The notes under the pieces were generated by a model. That model was not told the DNA's origin. It searched no databases and worked only from the letters and a program-made list of their open reading frames with translations. From assembly GCF_001456025.1 (NCBI RefSeq), contig NZ_LMTZ01000129.1, positions 19,028 to 83,027 on the forward strand: a stretch of DNA of 64,000 bases, in the 5' to 3' direction. Made by a program: the position numbers and the translations under genes. This document shows, piece by piece, positions 36,071-45,263 of this stretch. The DNA is from Mastigocoleus testarum BC008. Its GTDB lineage: Bacteria; Cyanobacteriota; Cyanobacteriia; Cyanobacteriales; Nostocaceae. The stretch's first letter is position 1. Every line of letters starts with the position of its first letter.

Positions 36071-37735
36071 ATGACAACCTTTAATCGCTCTACCAGTCGT
36101 CGATTGAAGAATTTAACCCAAATACCTTCCGTATGGGAGGGAGATCGCCGACCATTGTCATCTTCGCTTGAGGAATATGACAATTCAGAAGAAAAGGGTG
36201 AATGCATTCTGTGGGTAGATGGATCGCAAGGTATTGTGCGGGGAATGGACATAGTATCTCCAGATAGCGGACCAGAAGCAATTGTCCGAACTCTGATGCG
36301 CGCAATGGAAAGTCCTAATTCTCCTGGTAAACCTGGTCGTCCCCAAAAAATTGTCGTCAAAGACAGAGAAATTCAGTTTTATTTACGGGGGGTATTACAA
36401 GATTTAGACATTGCAATTGATTATGTTCCCAATTTACCGTTCATTGACGAACTATTCCGTGGATTTGCTGAAATTGTTGAAAGTCAAGTTCCAGAATTAC
36501 CACCAAAATATGCCAAGCTCTTAAATGATAAAGCTTTTGCAATCTGGAATTCTGTTCCTTGGGAATTTTTAGAAGAGCAGCAAATATTAGCAATAGAAAT
36601 TAACAAGTGGGATATTGGTACTCTTTATGCTTCTGTCATGGGAATGCTGGGTATTGAGTACGGTATATTACTTTATCGCAGTCAAGAATCACTGAAAAGA
36701 TTTCGGGATGTAGTTTTAAGGGATGGGGAGTCACAAGGACTTTTAGAAGATGCTTTTCTCAAGCAAGATTGTTTGTTTGTCACTTTTGAGAAAACCGACG
36801 CTAGTGATGACCCAGAAGACGATTTCTATTACGATTTAGCAGAGTTACCGAGTTCGGAAATCGAACCAACTTTTGGTAATATCCATCCCTTGGAAGGGTT
36901 ACGCTCGGTTTTATATGAAGAAGAAGCAATCGCTGTTTTTGTCGCATTAGAAGCTTTGTTTCGCTTTTTCCGCGATCACCGCAGTCAATTAAATGAATAT
37001 GATTTTCCCACTCTGAATCACCGCTACCGTATTTCTTTACCGGAAGCAGTTCAAAAACAAAAATCAGTATCAGTTACAGTTTCCACGATGCCGGAACTTG
37101 CTGATGAATTGGAAGATATGGCAATTAATGCCACTGATGATTCTGAAGATGATTTAAATTTATCAGATTTACCAGGTCAATTGACATCATTACGAGATGA
37201 TTTGATTCCAGAAGATTCTTTTCTTAGTTTGGGAGTTATAACCTGGGATATGTTGGAATATTTGCGTAATGGTGTAAAACATTATCAGCCAGGTAAAGTT
37301 AAACCTGTAGGTGATGGATTACCGGTAATTTTGATTCAAACATCTCGTCCCAAAGCTAAAGCGGTAATTGAGAACATCCAAGAAGCTGGGGGACTCAAAG
37401 CTATATGTTTCAATCCTGGTGCTGATCTTGTTGATGGGACTGATTATGATTTGGGTTTATTACAAACTCAAAATAGTGAATTATTTTTGTTTGGTGAGTT
37501 TTTAGATAGCGATCCCGTCCATTCCGAAGCACGGAAAAAATGGAATCAGCGATGTCAAAAGACTAAAGGGTTCTGTGGTTTAATTATCGCTAGAGGACTG
37601 ACTGGTGCTTCCCGTGGTAACCCTCAATTGAAAGATATGATGGCATTGTTTGAAGTTCAAACTCTTGCTCCCGAAGATTTGGGTCTGGGAACTCTCAGAC
37701 TTGTTGAGGAAATGCAACCAGAGCAATCTTCTTAA
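36071..37735 (+). CDS. Large acidic conserved cyanobacterial protein (DUF6930-like)
   Basis: The 554-residue soluble protein is acidic. Its N-terminal part (about 45-130: ILWVDGSQGIVRGMDIVSPD, RPQKIVVKDREIQFYLRGVL) resembles the DUF6930 domain, from memory. The middle contains an acidic linker (DDSEDDLNLSDLPGQ, about 358-372). The C-terminal part (about 385-545: DGLPVILIQTSRPKAKAVIE, GFCGLIIARGLTGASRGNP) forms an alpha/beta domain. There is no signal peptide or membrane helix, and no catalytic motif is seen. It is conserved-looking but of unknown function, and monocistronic between long spacers. Confidence 0.85.
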   Translation: MTTFNRSTSRRLKNLTQIPSVWEGDRRPLSSSLEEYDNSEEKGECILWVDGSQGIVRGMDIVSPDSGPEAIVRTLMRAMESPNSPGKPGRPQKIVVKDREIQFYLRGVLQDLDIAIDYVPNLPFIDELFRGFAEIVESQVPELPPKYAKLLNDKAFAIWNSVPWEFLEEQQILAIEINKWDIGTLYASVMGMLGIEYGILLYRSQESLKRFRDVVLRDGESQGLLEDAFLKQDCLFVTFEKTDASDDPEDDFYYDLAELPSSEIEPTFGNIHPLEGLRSVLYEEEAIAVFVALEALFRFFRDHRSQLNEYDFPTLNHRYRISLPEAVQKQKSVSVTVSTMPELADELEDMAINATDDSEDDLNLSDLPGQLTSLRDDLIPEDSFLSLGVITWDMLEYLRNGVKHYQPGKVKPVGDGLPVILIQTSRPKAKAVIENIQEAGGLKAICFNPGADLVDGTDYDLGLLQTQNSELFLFGEFLDSDPVHSEARKKWNQRCQKTKGFCGLIIARGLTGASRGNPQLKDMMALFEVQTLAPEDLGLGTLRLVEEMQPEQSS

Positions 37736-38465
37736 AAATATTGGTCAGAATATGTACTAAATCAAGAGCAGAATTATTATAAGATTAACTCACCTTTAGA
37801 TTCTGCAAAGGAATTTAAACTACAAGTTCCATATACGGATTATTTGCAAAACTGTGTAATTATACGTTGTTCACTGGAACTAAAATTCCCATTGTTGGTA
37901 CTGTGTTAGTGTTGCTCAAGCTTCAAGAGTCATTTAGCTCAAAGGCTTTAAATTGTAATCATTTTGCTACAAATTTAGTAGCGATAAATATCTATTGGGG
38001 TTAAAACTGAAATTCTAATCTACCCCTGACTATCTAGAAGTTTTCCAGTCATTAACCTGAAGATTGCAAATTTTAAGATTGCAAATTTTTAATGTTTTTT
38101 TAGATGATGCAGTAACAGTTAATTAACCCTTGGTCGGGTTGTGAATTACGCAAATTTCTATTCCAATCTTTTAAATTTGGGAAAATAATTCTTTTAATAG
38201 CTGCTTTAAGTTGTGAATTAGAAAAACTGTGCGTTCGCTACCGATTCATAGCAGAATTATGCGCGGTAGTGTACCGCTTTGCTAACAGGACAGAGTAGAC
38301 TAAAGTCATCAACATAAAACCGGTACACGGGAGCCAGAAATCAGAAGTGAAATACTGTTACTGAAGATTCTCAACCTTTCGAAGATTCTAATCCGATTCA
38401 ATCAAAATTTAACAACAATATTTAAATGTACTTAAATTAAAATTTCCTGGGACGAAACGAAAAAC
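37736..38465. other. Intergenic region between convergent genes
   Basis: No gene, strong hairpin or tandem array is seen in 730 bases. The sequence is AT-rich with a few short duplications, such as GATTGCAAATTTT repeated near 38063-38090. Confidence 0.5.
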
Positions 38466-38774
38466 CTAACTAGCTTCTGCCATTTTTTCTTGTATCAGTA
38501 CGTATGGCTCCACTATTAGAGCATTAAAGCGCTTTTCGCGTTGATTATTCCACTCACCCATTTGTTCATTGGAAGGTTTAGTGATAAAAGCCTCTTCTAT
38601 CCATACTTGCACTTCTGAGACTTTGTCGCTAGCGATCGCTTCCCCTACATCAAGCAAATCTAATTCTTTTGCTACCACAATTACCGCATCTCTTTTGACG
38701 TGAGGAATTAACCACTCCCATTCTGCCTCATCAAGATTTTCGGTCAATTGCTTACGCAATTCTTCATTACTCAT
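38466..38774 (-). CDS. DUF2288 family protein
   Basis: The 102-residue protein (LTENLDEAEWEWLIPHVKRD, AVIVVAKELDLLDVGEAIAS, then VQVWIEEAFITKPSNEQM) fits DUF2288. These are small proteins of cyanobacteria and proteobacteria with no assigned function. The conserved EWEWL...H..R and LDL motifs are visible. There is no signal peptide, and length matches the family. It stands alone. Confidence 0.88.
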   Translation of the reverse strand: MSNEELRKQLTENLDEAEWEWLIPHVKRDAVIVVAKELDLLDVGEAIASDKVSEVQVWIEEAFITKPSNEQMGEWNNQREKRFNALIVEPYVLIQEKMAEAS

Positions 38775-39169
38775 TCACTTTTCATGCGACTCTTCATTAG
38801 TAAATATACTAAAAAATGTTACATAATATTATTTTTTTGATATCTAATTAATTAAATTAACTTGGAAAAATATTATTAATTATCAATTTGTAAGTTTCAG
38901 AATATATTTGATTCAATCTAAGTTTCAGTCAACTTTATATCTTTAGATAACTTACAACCGATAGTTTGTACGATAAATTGTAAATTTCGCGAACTTGAAT
39001 TTGGTGAAGTTTTATTCTTTTTTCTGGGATAGACCATTGGAATATCGCTTGAGTTTTATAGCGAATTTTACCATTTTTAGGAAGTTTTGCTATTTTCTAC
39101 TGTAAAGGGAAAATTAATTTCCTAACTGATATATCTTTAGCCACATACAACTCAAGCAATAATTATAAT
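38775..39169. other. AT-rich intergenic region
   Basis: These 395 bases lie between two minus-strand genes. No gene, repeat or clear terminator is seen. Confidence 0.5.
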
Positions 39170-39808
39170 TTATCTGCCAGCCTTATGTAGGGAATTTATT
39201 GCCTCAGCACACTTTTGAGTTACCTCTATCAAAGCCTCTTTGTCATTAGCTTCAGGATAATCGATCGCCTTACCTATTCGTATTGTTACTGGAACTGAAT
39301 TGGGTAATTTTTTGCCTTTTTCCTCAATTGCGTGAGTCCCCCACAGACAAACTGGTAGTAACGGAGCTTTCGCTTTGGCTGCTATTAATGCTGCACCACG
39401 CTTTGGATCGGTAATTAGTCCATCCCTTGTGCGGGTACCTTGAAGAAATACTCCAACCGCCCACCCCTGCTCTAGACAGTTTAAAGCTGCACGAATTGCA
39501 GTTCTATCCGCAGTTCCTCGACTGACAGGGTAAGCACCGTAAAGTTGGATTGCTTGACCTAATACAGGAACCTTAAATAATTGCTCCTTTGCCATATATG
39601 CTACCGGACGCTGCACGCAATTGGACACAATCGGTGGGTCGAAATTACTAGCGTGATTGCTTACTACTACTAAAGGTCCAGTTTTAGGAACATTTTCAGC
39701 TCCATAAATTTTTCCTTGAAAATATACATGGAGCATTGGACTTACTACTGACCACTTAAAAGCATGGTACAGGAGGAGGCTGACAAATGGTTCTCGATTT
39801 CTGCCCAC
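39170..39808 (-). CDS. 1-acylglycerol-3-phosphate acyltransferase-like protein (PlsC family)
   Basis: The 212-residue PlsC-family protein transfers an acyl chain to a glycerolipid, normally lysophosphatidate. The catalytic HX4D motif is NHASNFDP (H52, D57). Block II appears as FLQGTRTRDG (123-126 QGTR), where most members have EGTR; the acidic residue that contacts the glycerol phosphate is here Gln. The C-terminus, with KAKAPLLPVCLWGTHAIE and VPVTIRIGKAIDYPEAND, is typical. It is probably membrane-associated through N-terminal hydrophobic segments. Cyanobacteria have several PlsC paralogues; the Gln suggests a secondary one. Confidence 0.9.
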   Translation of the reverse strand: MGRNREPFVSLLLYHAFKWSVVSPMLHVYFQGKIYGAENVPKTGPLVVVSNHASNFDPPIVSNCVQRPVAYMAKEQLFKVPVLGQAIQLYGAYPVSRGTADRTAIRAALNCLEQGWAVGVFLQGTRTRDGLITDPKRGAALIAAKAKAPLLPVCLWGTHAIEEKGKKLPNSVPVTIRIGKAIDYPEANDKEALIEVTQKCAEAINSLHKAGR

Positions 39809-40503
39809 AGAATTACACTTAAATTAAATTTATATGAAACTGAACTTAGGATACGCCATTGCCAGCCAATATATTTGGTTAATATTTAGCCGGATTATGA
39901 ACTACACCAACTAAGCTACGCTATAGTTAGGGACCTAGGAAGTCTTTGTTAAAAGAAGCTGGATATTTCTATGGGATCCATTCTCAAGCAAGTAATTGAA
40001 TGTAAAATGAGATACCATAAACCAATATGTTATGTATTACACGAAAAATTATTTGTAAATAAATGAAAAGTAAATAAATAAAAAGTCAAGTAAAAGCAAA
40101 AGACTAACCATTATATTGAGGACAGAGGATAAACTCAGATTATAAATTTGTATTAGAAGTAAAAATAATTAGATGGTGAAATGTATTAGCTGAGATTGAG
40201 TTAGTTTAAAAATAGAAACTAATCTTAGGGAATGACCTAAAATTAATTTTAGCTAAACCAGTCAGAAGTATTACATCAAGGTTGTTACCTTGTTATGCTT
40301 ACACTCTACGCAGTCGTAGACATCACCCAATTCCTTAATGAAGGAGTTAAAGTTACTGTCTAGACTGTTACCTGTATAGTAAAAATACCGTTAACTGACT
40401 GATACCATCAGCAGGTTTTCTGCAATTAATTTACCAAACCCGAGAAAAAAGGGAATGGAGCTTCTCCAGCTTTGACAACCGAGTCCAAGTTACTGAACTG
40501 CTT
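39809..40503. other. Intergenic region between divergent genes
   Basis: No supported gene. A 22-codon frame near 40294-40362 (MLTLYAVVDITQFLNEGVKV) reads like protein but is too short to accept. The promoter of the Zn-ribbon/ProA-like pair must lie at the right. Confidence 0.45.
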
Positions 40504-40911
40504 GTGCAATCTGAAAATATTGAAAAAATAGAGTTCAACGGCGAATACCCATGTCCTTGTACCCGCAAGGGACGCCTAACTCCGATTACGTTGACAGAAG
40601 CATTTGGTTGCGATCGCTGTCAGCAAATATTTGTGGTTGAAGATAATGGATATGTACTTGAGCAACTTTCCACAACCTATCCTTACAAGCGAGCTTGGCG
40701 CTGGACAGGTTCAGTTTGGCATGTTGTTCATCCTAAATTGGGAGAAAGTTATCTGCCAATGGCCCTAGGTATTATAGTGGTCTTGGTACTTTTCTGGTTA
40801 CCATTTGCGTTATTACAATCTACTGGTACTAGTATCATTGCTTCAGCAATAGTGGCAATAATATTGGCAATTGTACCAGCAGTTATGGTCTGGCTAACCT
40901 ACAGACGTTAA
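40504..40911 (+). CDS. Zinc-ribbon membrane protein, unknown function
   Basis: The 135-residue protein has an N-terminal zinc-ribbon-like cluster (PCPC with C17 and C19, then CDRC with C36 and C39). Next come a soluble YPYKRAWRWTGSVWHVVHP segment and two C-terminal helices (about 84-105 and 110-131) ending in WLTYRR. The start is a GTG with no strong Shine-Dalgarno. The stop is four bases before the ATG at 40916 of the ProA-like gene, so the two are very likely co-transcribed. Proteins of this layout seem cyanobacterial; function is unknown. Confidence 0.8.
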   Translation: MQSENIEKIEFNGEYPCPCTRKGRLTPITLTEAFGCDRCQQIFVVEDNGYVLEQLSTTYPYKRAWRWTGSVWHVVHPKLGESYLPMALGIIVVLVLFWLPFALLQSTGTSIIASAIVAIILAIVPAVMVWLTYRR

Positions 40912-40915
40912 TTTG

Positions 40916-42181
40916 ATGATGGTGGATGCGTTTGATGAAGGTCTCAAAACAATGAATAGCGCAGAGCGCGCATACAAAGCTTCTTTGAAGTTAGGGATGA
41001 CAAAAGGTGCAGATCGCAGTCGCGCACTCATGGCAATGGCAGAAGCGCTAAATCAGTCATTTGATGATATCCTTGAAGCCAATACTCTGGATTTGGAAGC
41101 CAGTAGAGAAATGGCTGTTCCAGAGTTAATTTTGGATTGGTTGAAACTTACACCAGCGCGATTGGAAAGCGCAGTCCAAATTTTAAGAAAATTAGGTGAG
41201 TTATCAGATCCTCTTCGACGCGTTCGCATCGCAGATTATCAGCTAGAAGATTCCCAAACCTACTCTCAATTAATGCCATTGGGGGTAATTACTTTTATTC
41301 ACGAAGCGTTTCCCGATCTGGCAGCGATCGCTGCTGGGCTATGTGTAAAAAGTGGTAATAGCATCATTCTCAAAGGTTCTACAGAAGCTAGTCATTCCAA
41401 TGTTGCAATTGCTAATGCCTTAATTAATGCTGTCATCGAAGAAGGTTTACCGGTGGGGAGTATCGAAATAATTGATGCCGAACATGGCAGATCGATTCGA
41501 GATTTACTCGCCCAGGAGCAGTATATAAATTTAGTTATTCCCTACGGACGCTCTAGTTTAGTTCAGCAAGTAGTGCGACTATCTACAGTACCGGTCCTCA
41601 AGTCCGCGATGGGCAATTGTTACCTCTATTGGTCGCCCAATGGCACTATGGATATGATTCGCCACATGATTATTGATAGCCATTGCAGCGAGCCAGATCC
41701 GGTAAATGCAATTGAAAAAGTATTAATTAATCGACAAGCCCTACCTAGTTCCTTAATTTCTCTTTGGAAAAGTCTGCAAGAAAAAGGTTTTCAGATTAAG
41801 GGAGATGCCGAAATGCAGGAAGCTTTTCCCCAAATCCAATTAGCCAAAGATAATGAGTGGGGATGTCCTTACCTAAAAAAAACAGTCGCCTTTAAGCTTG
41901 TGGATAATTTAGAGGCTGCTATTAGCTGGATAAACCAATATAGTAGTGGTCATGCAGATTGTATTGCGACTGATTCTTACCAAGAAAGTCGTCAATTTGC
42001 TTTGGGAGTCAACAGCGCTTCTACGTATATAAATGCTTCGCCGCGTTTTTGTCGTAATCCCTTACGAGGTGATGCAATATTTTTGGGAATGTCCAATCAA
42101 AAAGGTCTGCGTCGGGGACTAATGAGTTTAGAAACTCTGACCACTGTTAAACATATAGTTCAGGCGAATGGAAGATTTTGA
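40916..42181 (+). CDS. Divergent gamma-glutamyl phosphate reductase (ProA) paralogue
   Basis: The protein of about 420 residues belongs to the ProA branch of the aldehyde dehydrogenase superfamily. MPLGVITFIHEAFPDLAAIA, GLCVKSGNSIILKGSTEASH and INASPRFCRNPLRGDAIFLG are ProA-like. The region that normally reads VCNAxExLLV is DPVNAIEKVLIN here, so valine (codon at 41702-41704) replaces the catalytic cysteine. A cysteine occurs six residues earlier in SHCSEPD. Canonical TDGICHVYVD is also changed to AMGNCYLYW. Synechocystis is annotated with two ProA-like genes, and this matches the divergent type. Possible starts are TTG 40913, ATG 40916 or ATG 40951; the last gives the shortest ProA-like N-terminus, with GAAGG upstream. 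True reductase activity is doubtful. Confidence 0.85.
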   Translation: MMVDAFDEGLKTMNSAERAYKASLKLGMTKGADRSRALMAMAEALNQSFDDILEANTLDLEASREMAVPELILDWLKLTPARLESAVQILRKLGELSDPLRRVRIADYQLEDSQTYSQLMPLGVITFIHEAFPDLAAIAAGLCVKSGNSIILKGSTEASHSNVAIANALINAVIEEGLPVGSIEIIDAEHGRSIRDLLAQEQYINLVIPYGRSSLVQQVVRLSTVPVLKSAMGNCYLYWSPNGTMDMIRHMIIDSHCSEPDPVNAIEKVLINRQALPSSLISLWKSLQEKGFQIKGDAEMQEAFPQIQLAKDNEWGCPYLKKTVAFKLVDNLEAAISWINQYSSGHADCIATDSYQESRQFALGVNSASTYINASPRFCRNPLRGDAIFLGMSNQKGLRRGLMSLETLTTVKHIVQANGRF

Positions 42182-42190
42182 GTAATAAGT

Positions 42191-42239
42191 CACCAGAAGT
42201 CAGAAGTCAGAAGTCAGAAGTCAGAAGTCAGAAGCCAGA
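42191..42239. repeat. STRR heptads AGTCAGA, seven units
   Basis: One CACCAGA, five perfect AGTCAGA and one AGCCAGA follow the ProA-like gene by 10 bases. A composite GACTTTT / GTCCTACGGACAC repeat follows at about 42271-42330. Confidence 0.92.
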
Positions 42240-42341
42240 AATAATGATAATTCTACTCATCTATTTCTTTACTTTTGACTTATGTCCTACGGACACCCTG
42301 CGCTAATGACTTTTGACTTTTAACTTTTAATTTGTCAATCC

Positions 42342-43424
42342 TTAGTTAGAAGATTGAGATTGATGGGGAGAAGTATAGTAAACCTTTCCTCCAGCGTCTG
42401 GGACAAAATGACAGCTAAGACATGAATCCCAAGCCGAACGCCAAATTGTTTTTTCTGATGAATGATAATACTCACCCAATATCGGTTTGATAGCCGCAGT
42501 TGCTTTCTTCAAATTGTAATGGGGCATATTCAAAAAGATATGGTGAGCAACGTGGGTACCGATGTCGTGATGGATATGACTAATAAATCCATAATTGCGA
42601 TCGACACTGGAAAGCGCACCTTTAAGAAAAGTCCAATCTTCACCCCGATACCAGGGAACATCTTCTTCCGTATGGTGCAAAAAGGTGACTAAATCTAGCC
42701 ACATTACAAATACAATGTAAGGTCCTGCATAGTATTTTAATAACCACATCCAACCCCATTGATAGGTTAGAACACCAAGCAGAGCAATCATCGAAATCCA
42801 AAGAATTGTACTGGTGAGAACATCCCATTTTTCCTTGTCTTTGAATAAGGGACTGCTTGGTAAAAAGTGAGAACCTTGTTTACCAGGAGAACGCTTAAAC
42901 AAATAAATTGGATAAGCTAACAAGAAAACATAGTACCTACCAACTTTTTCAATGATTCCCATCTCGTCATAGTAGGATTGTGTTGTTGGATACCAACTTT
43001 CATCATTTTCAATATGTCCGGTATTTAAATGATGGGTTCTATGACTAATTCGCCAACCGTGATAAGGAACCAATATAGGTGTGTGACATAAATGTCCAAT
43101 AAAATCATTGAGCCATTTACTCTTGGAAAAAGATTGGTGTCCGCAGTCATGACCAACAACAAATAAAGCCCAAAACATCGTGCCTTGCATTACCCAGAAA
43201 ACTGGGAAAAACCACCAAGAATCAATGTAGTAAGCTAACGCATATAGTAAGCCGATGGTTAAAATATCGCGCCCAAAGAAAAATAGTGATTTACCTAAAT
43301 TGGGCTGAAAGCATTCAGGTGGAATTGCTGCTTTCACATCGCCAAGTGTAAAAGGTAATTTAGATCCATCCTGAGAAGGTTCGTTAGTCGGAGGGGGGTT
43401 TAAATTGATGGAGTAAGAAGACAC
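42342..43424 (-). CDS. desB: Omega-3 (delta-15) acyl-lipid desaturase DesB
   Basis: The 360-residue membrane desaturase introduces the omega-3 double bond in lipid-bound 18:2 to give alpha-linolenate. The histidine boxes are HDCGH (92-96), HRTHH (128-132) and HVAHH near 300. The box contexts WRISHRTHHLNTGHIENDES and VDRNYGFISHIHHDIGTHVA are typical of DesB rather than DesA. It has long hydrophobic pairs and ends SPHQSQSSN. The start reads as GTG. It lies downstream of desA on the same strand but 422 bases away, so it may have its own promoter; desB is often cold-induced. Confidence 0.96.
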   Translation of the reverse strand: MSSYSINLNPPPTNEPSQDGSKLPFTLGDVKAAIPPECFQPNLGKSLFFFGRDILTIGLLYALAYYIDSWWFFPVFWVMQGTMFWALFVVGHDCGHQSFSKSKWLNDFIGHLCHTPILVPYHGWRISHRTHHLNTGHIENDESWYPTTQSYYDEMGIIEKVGRYYVFLLAYPIYLFKRSPGKQGSHFLPSSPLFKDKEKWDVLTSTILWISMIALLGVLTYQWGWMWLLKYYAGPYIVFVMWLDLVTFLHHTEEDVPWYRGEDWTFLKGALSSVDRNYGFISHIHHDIGTHVAHHIFLNMPHYNLKKATAAIKPILGEYYHSSEKTIWRSAWDSCLSCHFVPDAGGKVYYTSPHQSQSSN

Positions 43425-43846
43425 GTGATGTTATCAGAAGTAGTGTGTGGATAAGAGACTATGCAGAGTTATAGAGCTATGCTGTCATCGTTCCTAGGAA
43501 CTAGACTCCATAGCAGAGTTCCATAAACGGTTTTACATGTTTGGTGCAATGAAAATTTGTCTAAGTCCTTTGAAGTGAAATTATTTTGGCATCTTAATTA
43601 TCCCTATCCCATTTGCTGAAAAAAGGATATGGAATTTTCAAATGTTTAATTAATTTTGCAAAGGTACTTATATTTTGCTTGCTTGCAACTCACTACAATC
43701 CTCAATCAATCGTAGTAAACCGTAGCTTACTCCCATTCCTTTATGAAAAATCTAAGAATGGTTCAGTTATTAGTCAGCTTTAAGTTAGACCTTCAAATGA
43801 GATCTTTAATGACTAAAAGGATTTGAGTTGTAAGCAAAAACTTTAT
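43425..43846. other. desA-desB intergenic region
   Basis: No gene is seen in 422 bases. Its length suggests a separate promoter for desB. No operator or hairpin stands out. Confidence 0.5.
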
Positions 43847-44896
43847 TTATTTGCGTGCGTAGTAGTCTTTAAAAGAGAAATAACCTTCTCCTAAAGAGTA
43901 GAAATGACATTGGTCAGTAATTCTCCTCATTAAAGACAAAGAAAACCTTTCTTCACGCAAATAAGAACCCCAATTTTCTTGCAAGCTGCGATGAGCGAGG
44001 CGCAAATTATAGGAAGGAATCGCAGTCGAAACGTGATGGGGAACATGGACATTGATGTCGTGGCAGAGGAATTCTACCCAACGAGGATAATCGCAATGTA
44101 CCGAACCAGATAATTGGGCGATCGCAGCATTCCATTCAGAACCTGGCAAAAATGGAATCTCTGGATCTGTGTGGTGAACGAGAGTAAAAGTACTCATCCA
44201 GAAATGATATACCAACCACGGTACGAACCAGAATTTAATAAATCCCCAAACACCAGTTGTGATGATGAGTGTGGGAAATGCGATCGCAGCAAATGTGACC
44301 ACCACAGCCACAGATAACTTCACGTCTGATTGGTCTTGTTTGCGGTATTGACGCCAGTCAAAATGTAGATTTGCCCAATGCAAAATGGAGGATAACCACC
44401 ACAAGCGCTTGCGCATTAATACTTCAAAAACTGACTTGTCCAATTTTGGCCAAGTTTCATAAAATTCAGGTCTAATGGGATGCCAAGCATTATCTTCGTC
44501 CAATTTGTTGGTGTGAAGATGGTGATGATTGTGCTTGATTCGCCAACTGTGAAAGGGATAAATCAAAGGCATAAATGCCAAATGTCCCACTAAATCGTTC
44601 ACCCAACGGCTTTTTGCAAAAGAACGATGACCGCAGTCATGACCGATCACAAAAAAACCAGTCAAAGCAGTCCCAGCAAAAACCCAGGCTAAAGGTAAAA
44701 GGTACCAAGGAGAAAAAGCAATGCTGGCATAACCCAAGCCAACCATCAAAACATTAATTACTGCTCCCGTCCAAGCTTTACGATGATTCAGCTCAAAACA
44801 TTCCTTAGGCAGAGTTTTGATGATATCTTGTAGCTTTAGTTTGGAATCGCCAAGGTCATCACTTGGCTTCTGGCTATTTATTGTTGATGTAGTCAT
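43847..44896 (-). CDS. desA: Delta-12 acyl-lipid desaturase DesA
   Basis: The 349-residue desaturase converts lipid-bound oleoyl to linoleoyl chains using ferredoxin and O2. The histidine boxes are HDCGH (86-90), HNHHHLHTN and HVPHH. FFVIGHDCGHRSFAKSRWVN and HPIRPEFYETWPKLD are typical DesA sequence. I place the start at the ATG at 44894-44896 (MTTSTINSQK), which gives the usual length. The frame extends 11 codons further to a TTG at 44929. It is the middle gene of the desC-desA-desB cluster, all on the minus strand. Confidence 0.96.
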   Translation of the reverse strand: MTTSTINSQKPSDDLGDSKLKLQDIIKTLPKECFELNHRKAWTGAVINVLMVGLGYASIAFSPWYLLPLAWVFAGTALTGFFVIGHDCGHRSFAKSRWVNDLVGHLAFMPLIYPFHSWRIKHNHHHLHTNKLDEDNAWHPIRPEFYETWPKLDKSVFEVLMRKRLWWLSSILHWANLHFDWRQYRKQDQSDVKLSVAVVVTFAAIAFPTLIITTGVWGFIKFWFVPWLVYHFWMSTFTLVHHTDPEIPFLPGSEWNAAIAQLSGSVHCDYPRWVEFLCHDINVHVPHHVSTAIPSYNLRLAHRSLQENWGSYLREERFSLSLMRRITDQCHFYSLGEGYFSFKDYYARK

Positions 44897-45263
44897 GTAT
44901 ATTTGAACGCAAACAGACTCGACCGCCAAACCACAATGATAGTAGCTTGTCGCAAAGTTTTGTAACCTGATTCGTTTGGATTATACCAATCGAAGCTACC
45001 CCAGCGCACTCAAAATTCATGGCTAATTTTTTATATTGTTTTAAGATTTCTCTTATTTGAGACCCGAAACCCCCATTTCTGGACTGAGTAAACAGCCCAG
45101 AATTGGGGGTTGTGAGTACTTTTGCAAAGCGAAGTAATTATCGGATATTAATCCAAATTCGCTAATTTTTTTGTGAATAATGCATTGCAGCACTTTTTTT
45201 CGGGGTTTGGAAAATCTTTTACAGCAATAAGACAGTAAGTATTATTACTTTTAACTATTACTT
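44897..45263. other. desC-desA intergenic region
   Basis: This 367-base spacer contains the strong hairpin at 45068-45111. That could end desC transcription before desA, implying that desA has its own promoter in the remaining AT-rich part. Confidence 0.5.
45068..45111. terminator. 15-bp stem-loop between desC and desA
   Basis: AACCCCCATTTCTGG (45068-45082) pairs with 45097-45111 with one mismatch and a 14-base loop. It is a stable GC-containing stem, but no clear T-tract follows on the minus strand. Attenuation or RNA stabilisation is as likely as termination. Confidence 0.5.

Noticed and set aside
40294..40362. 22-codon plus-strand frame
   Set aside because: Too short and without a ribosome-binding site.
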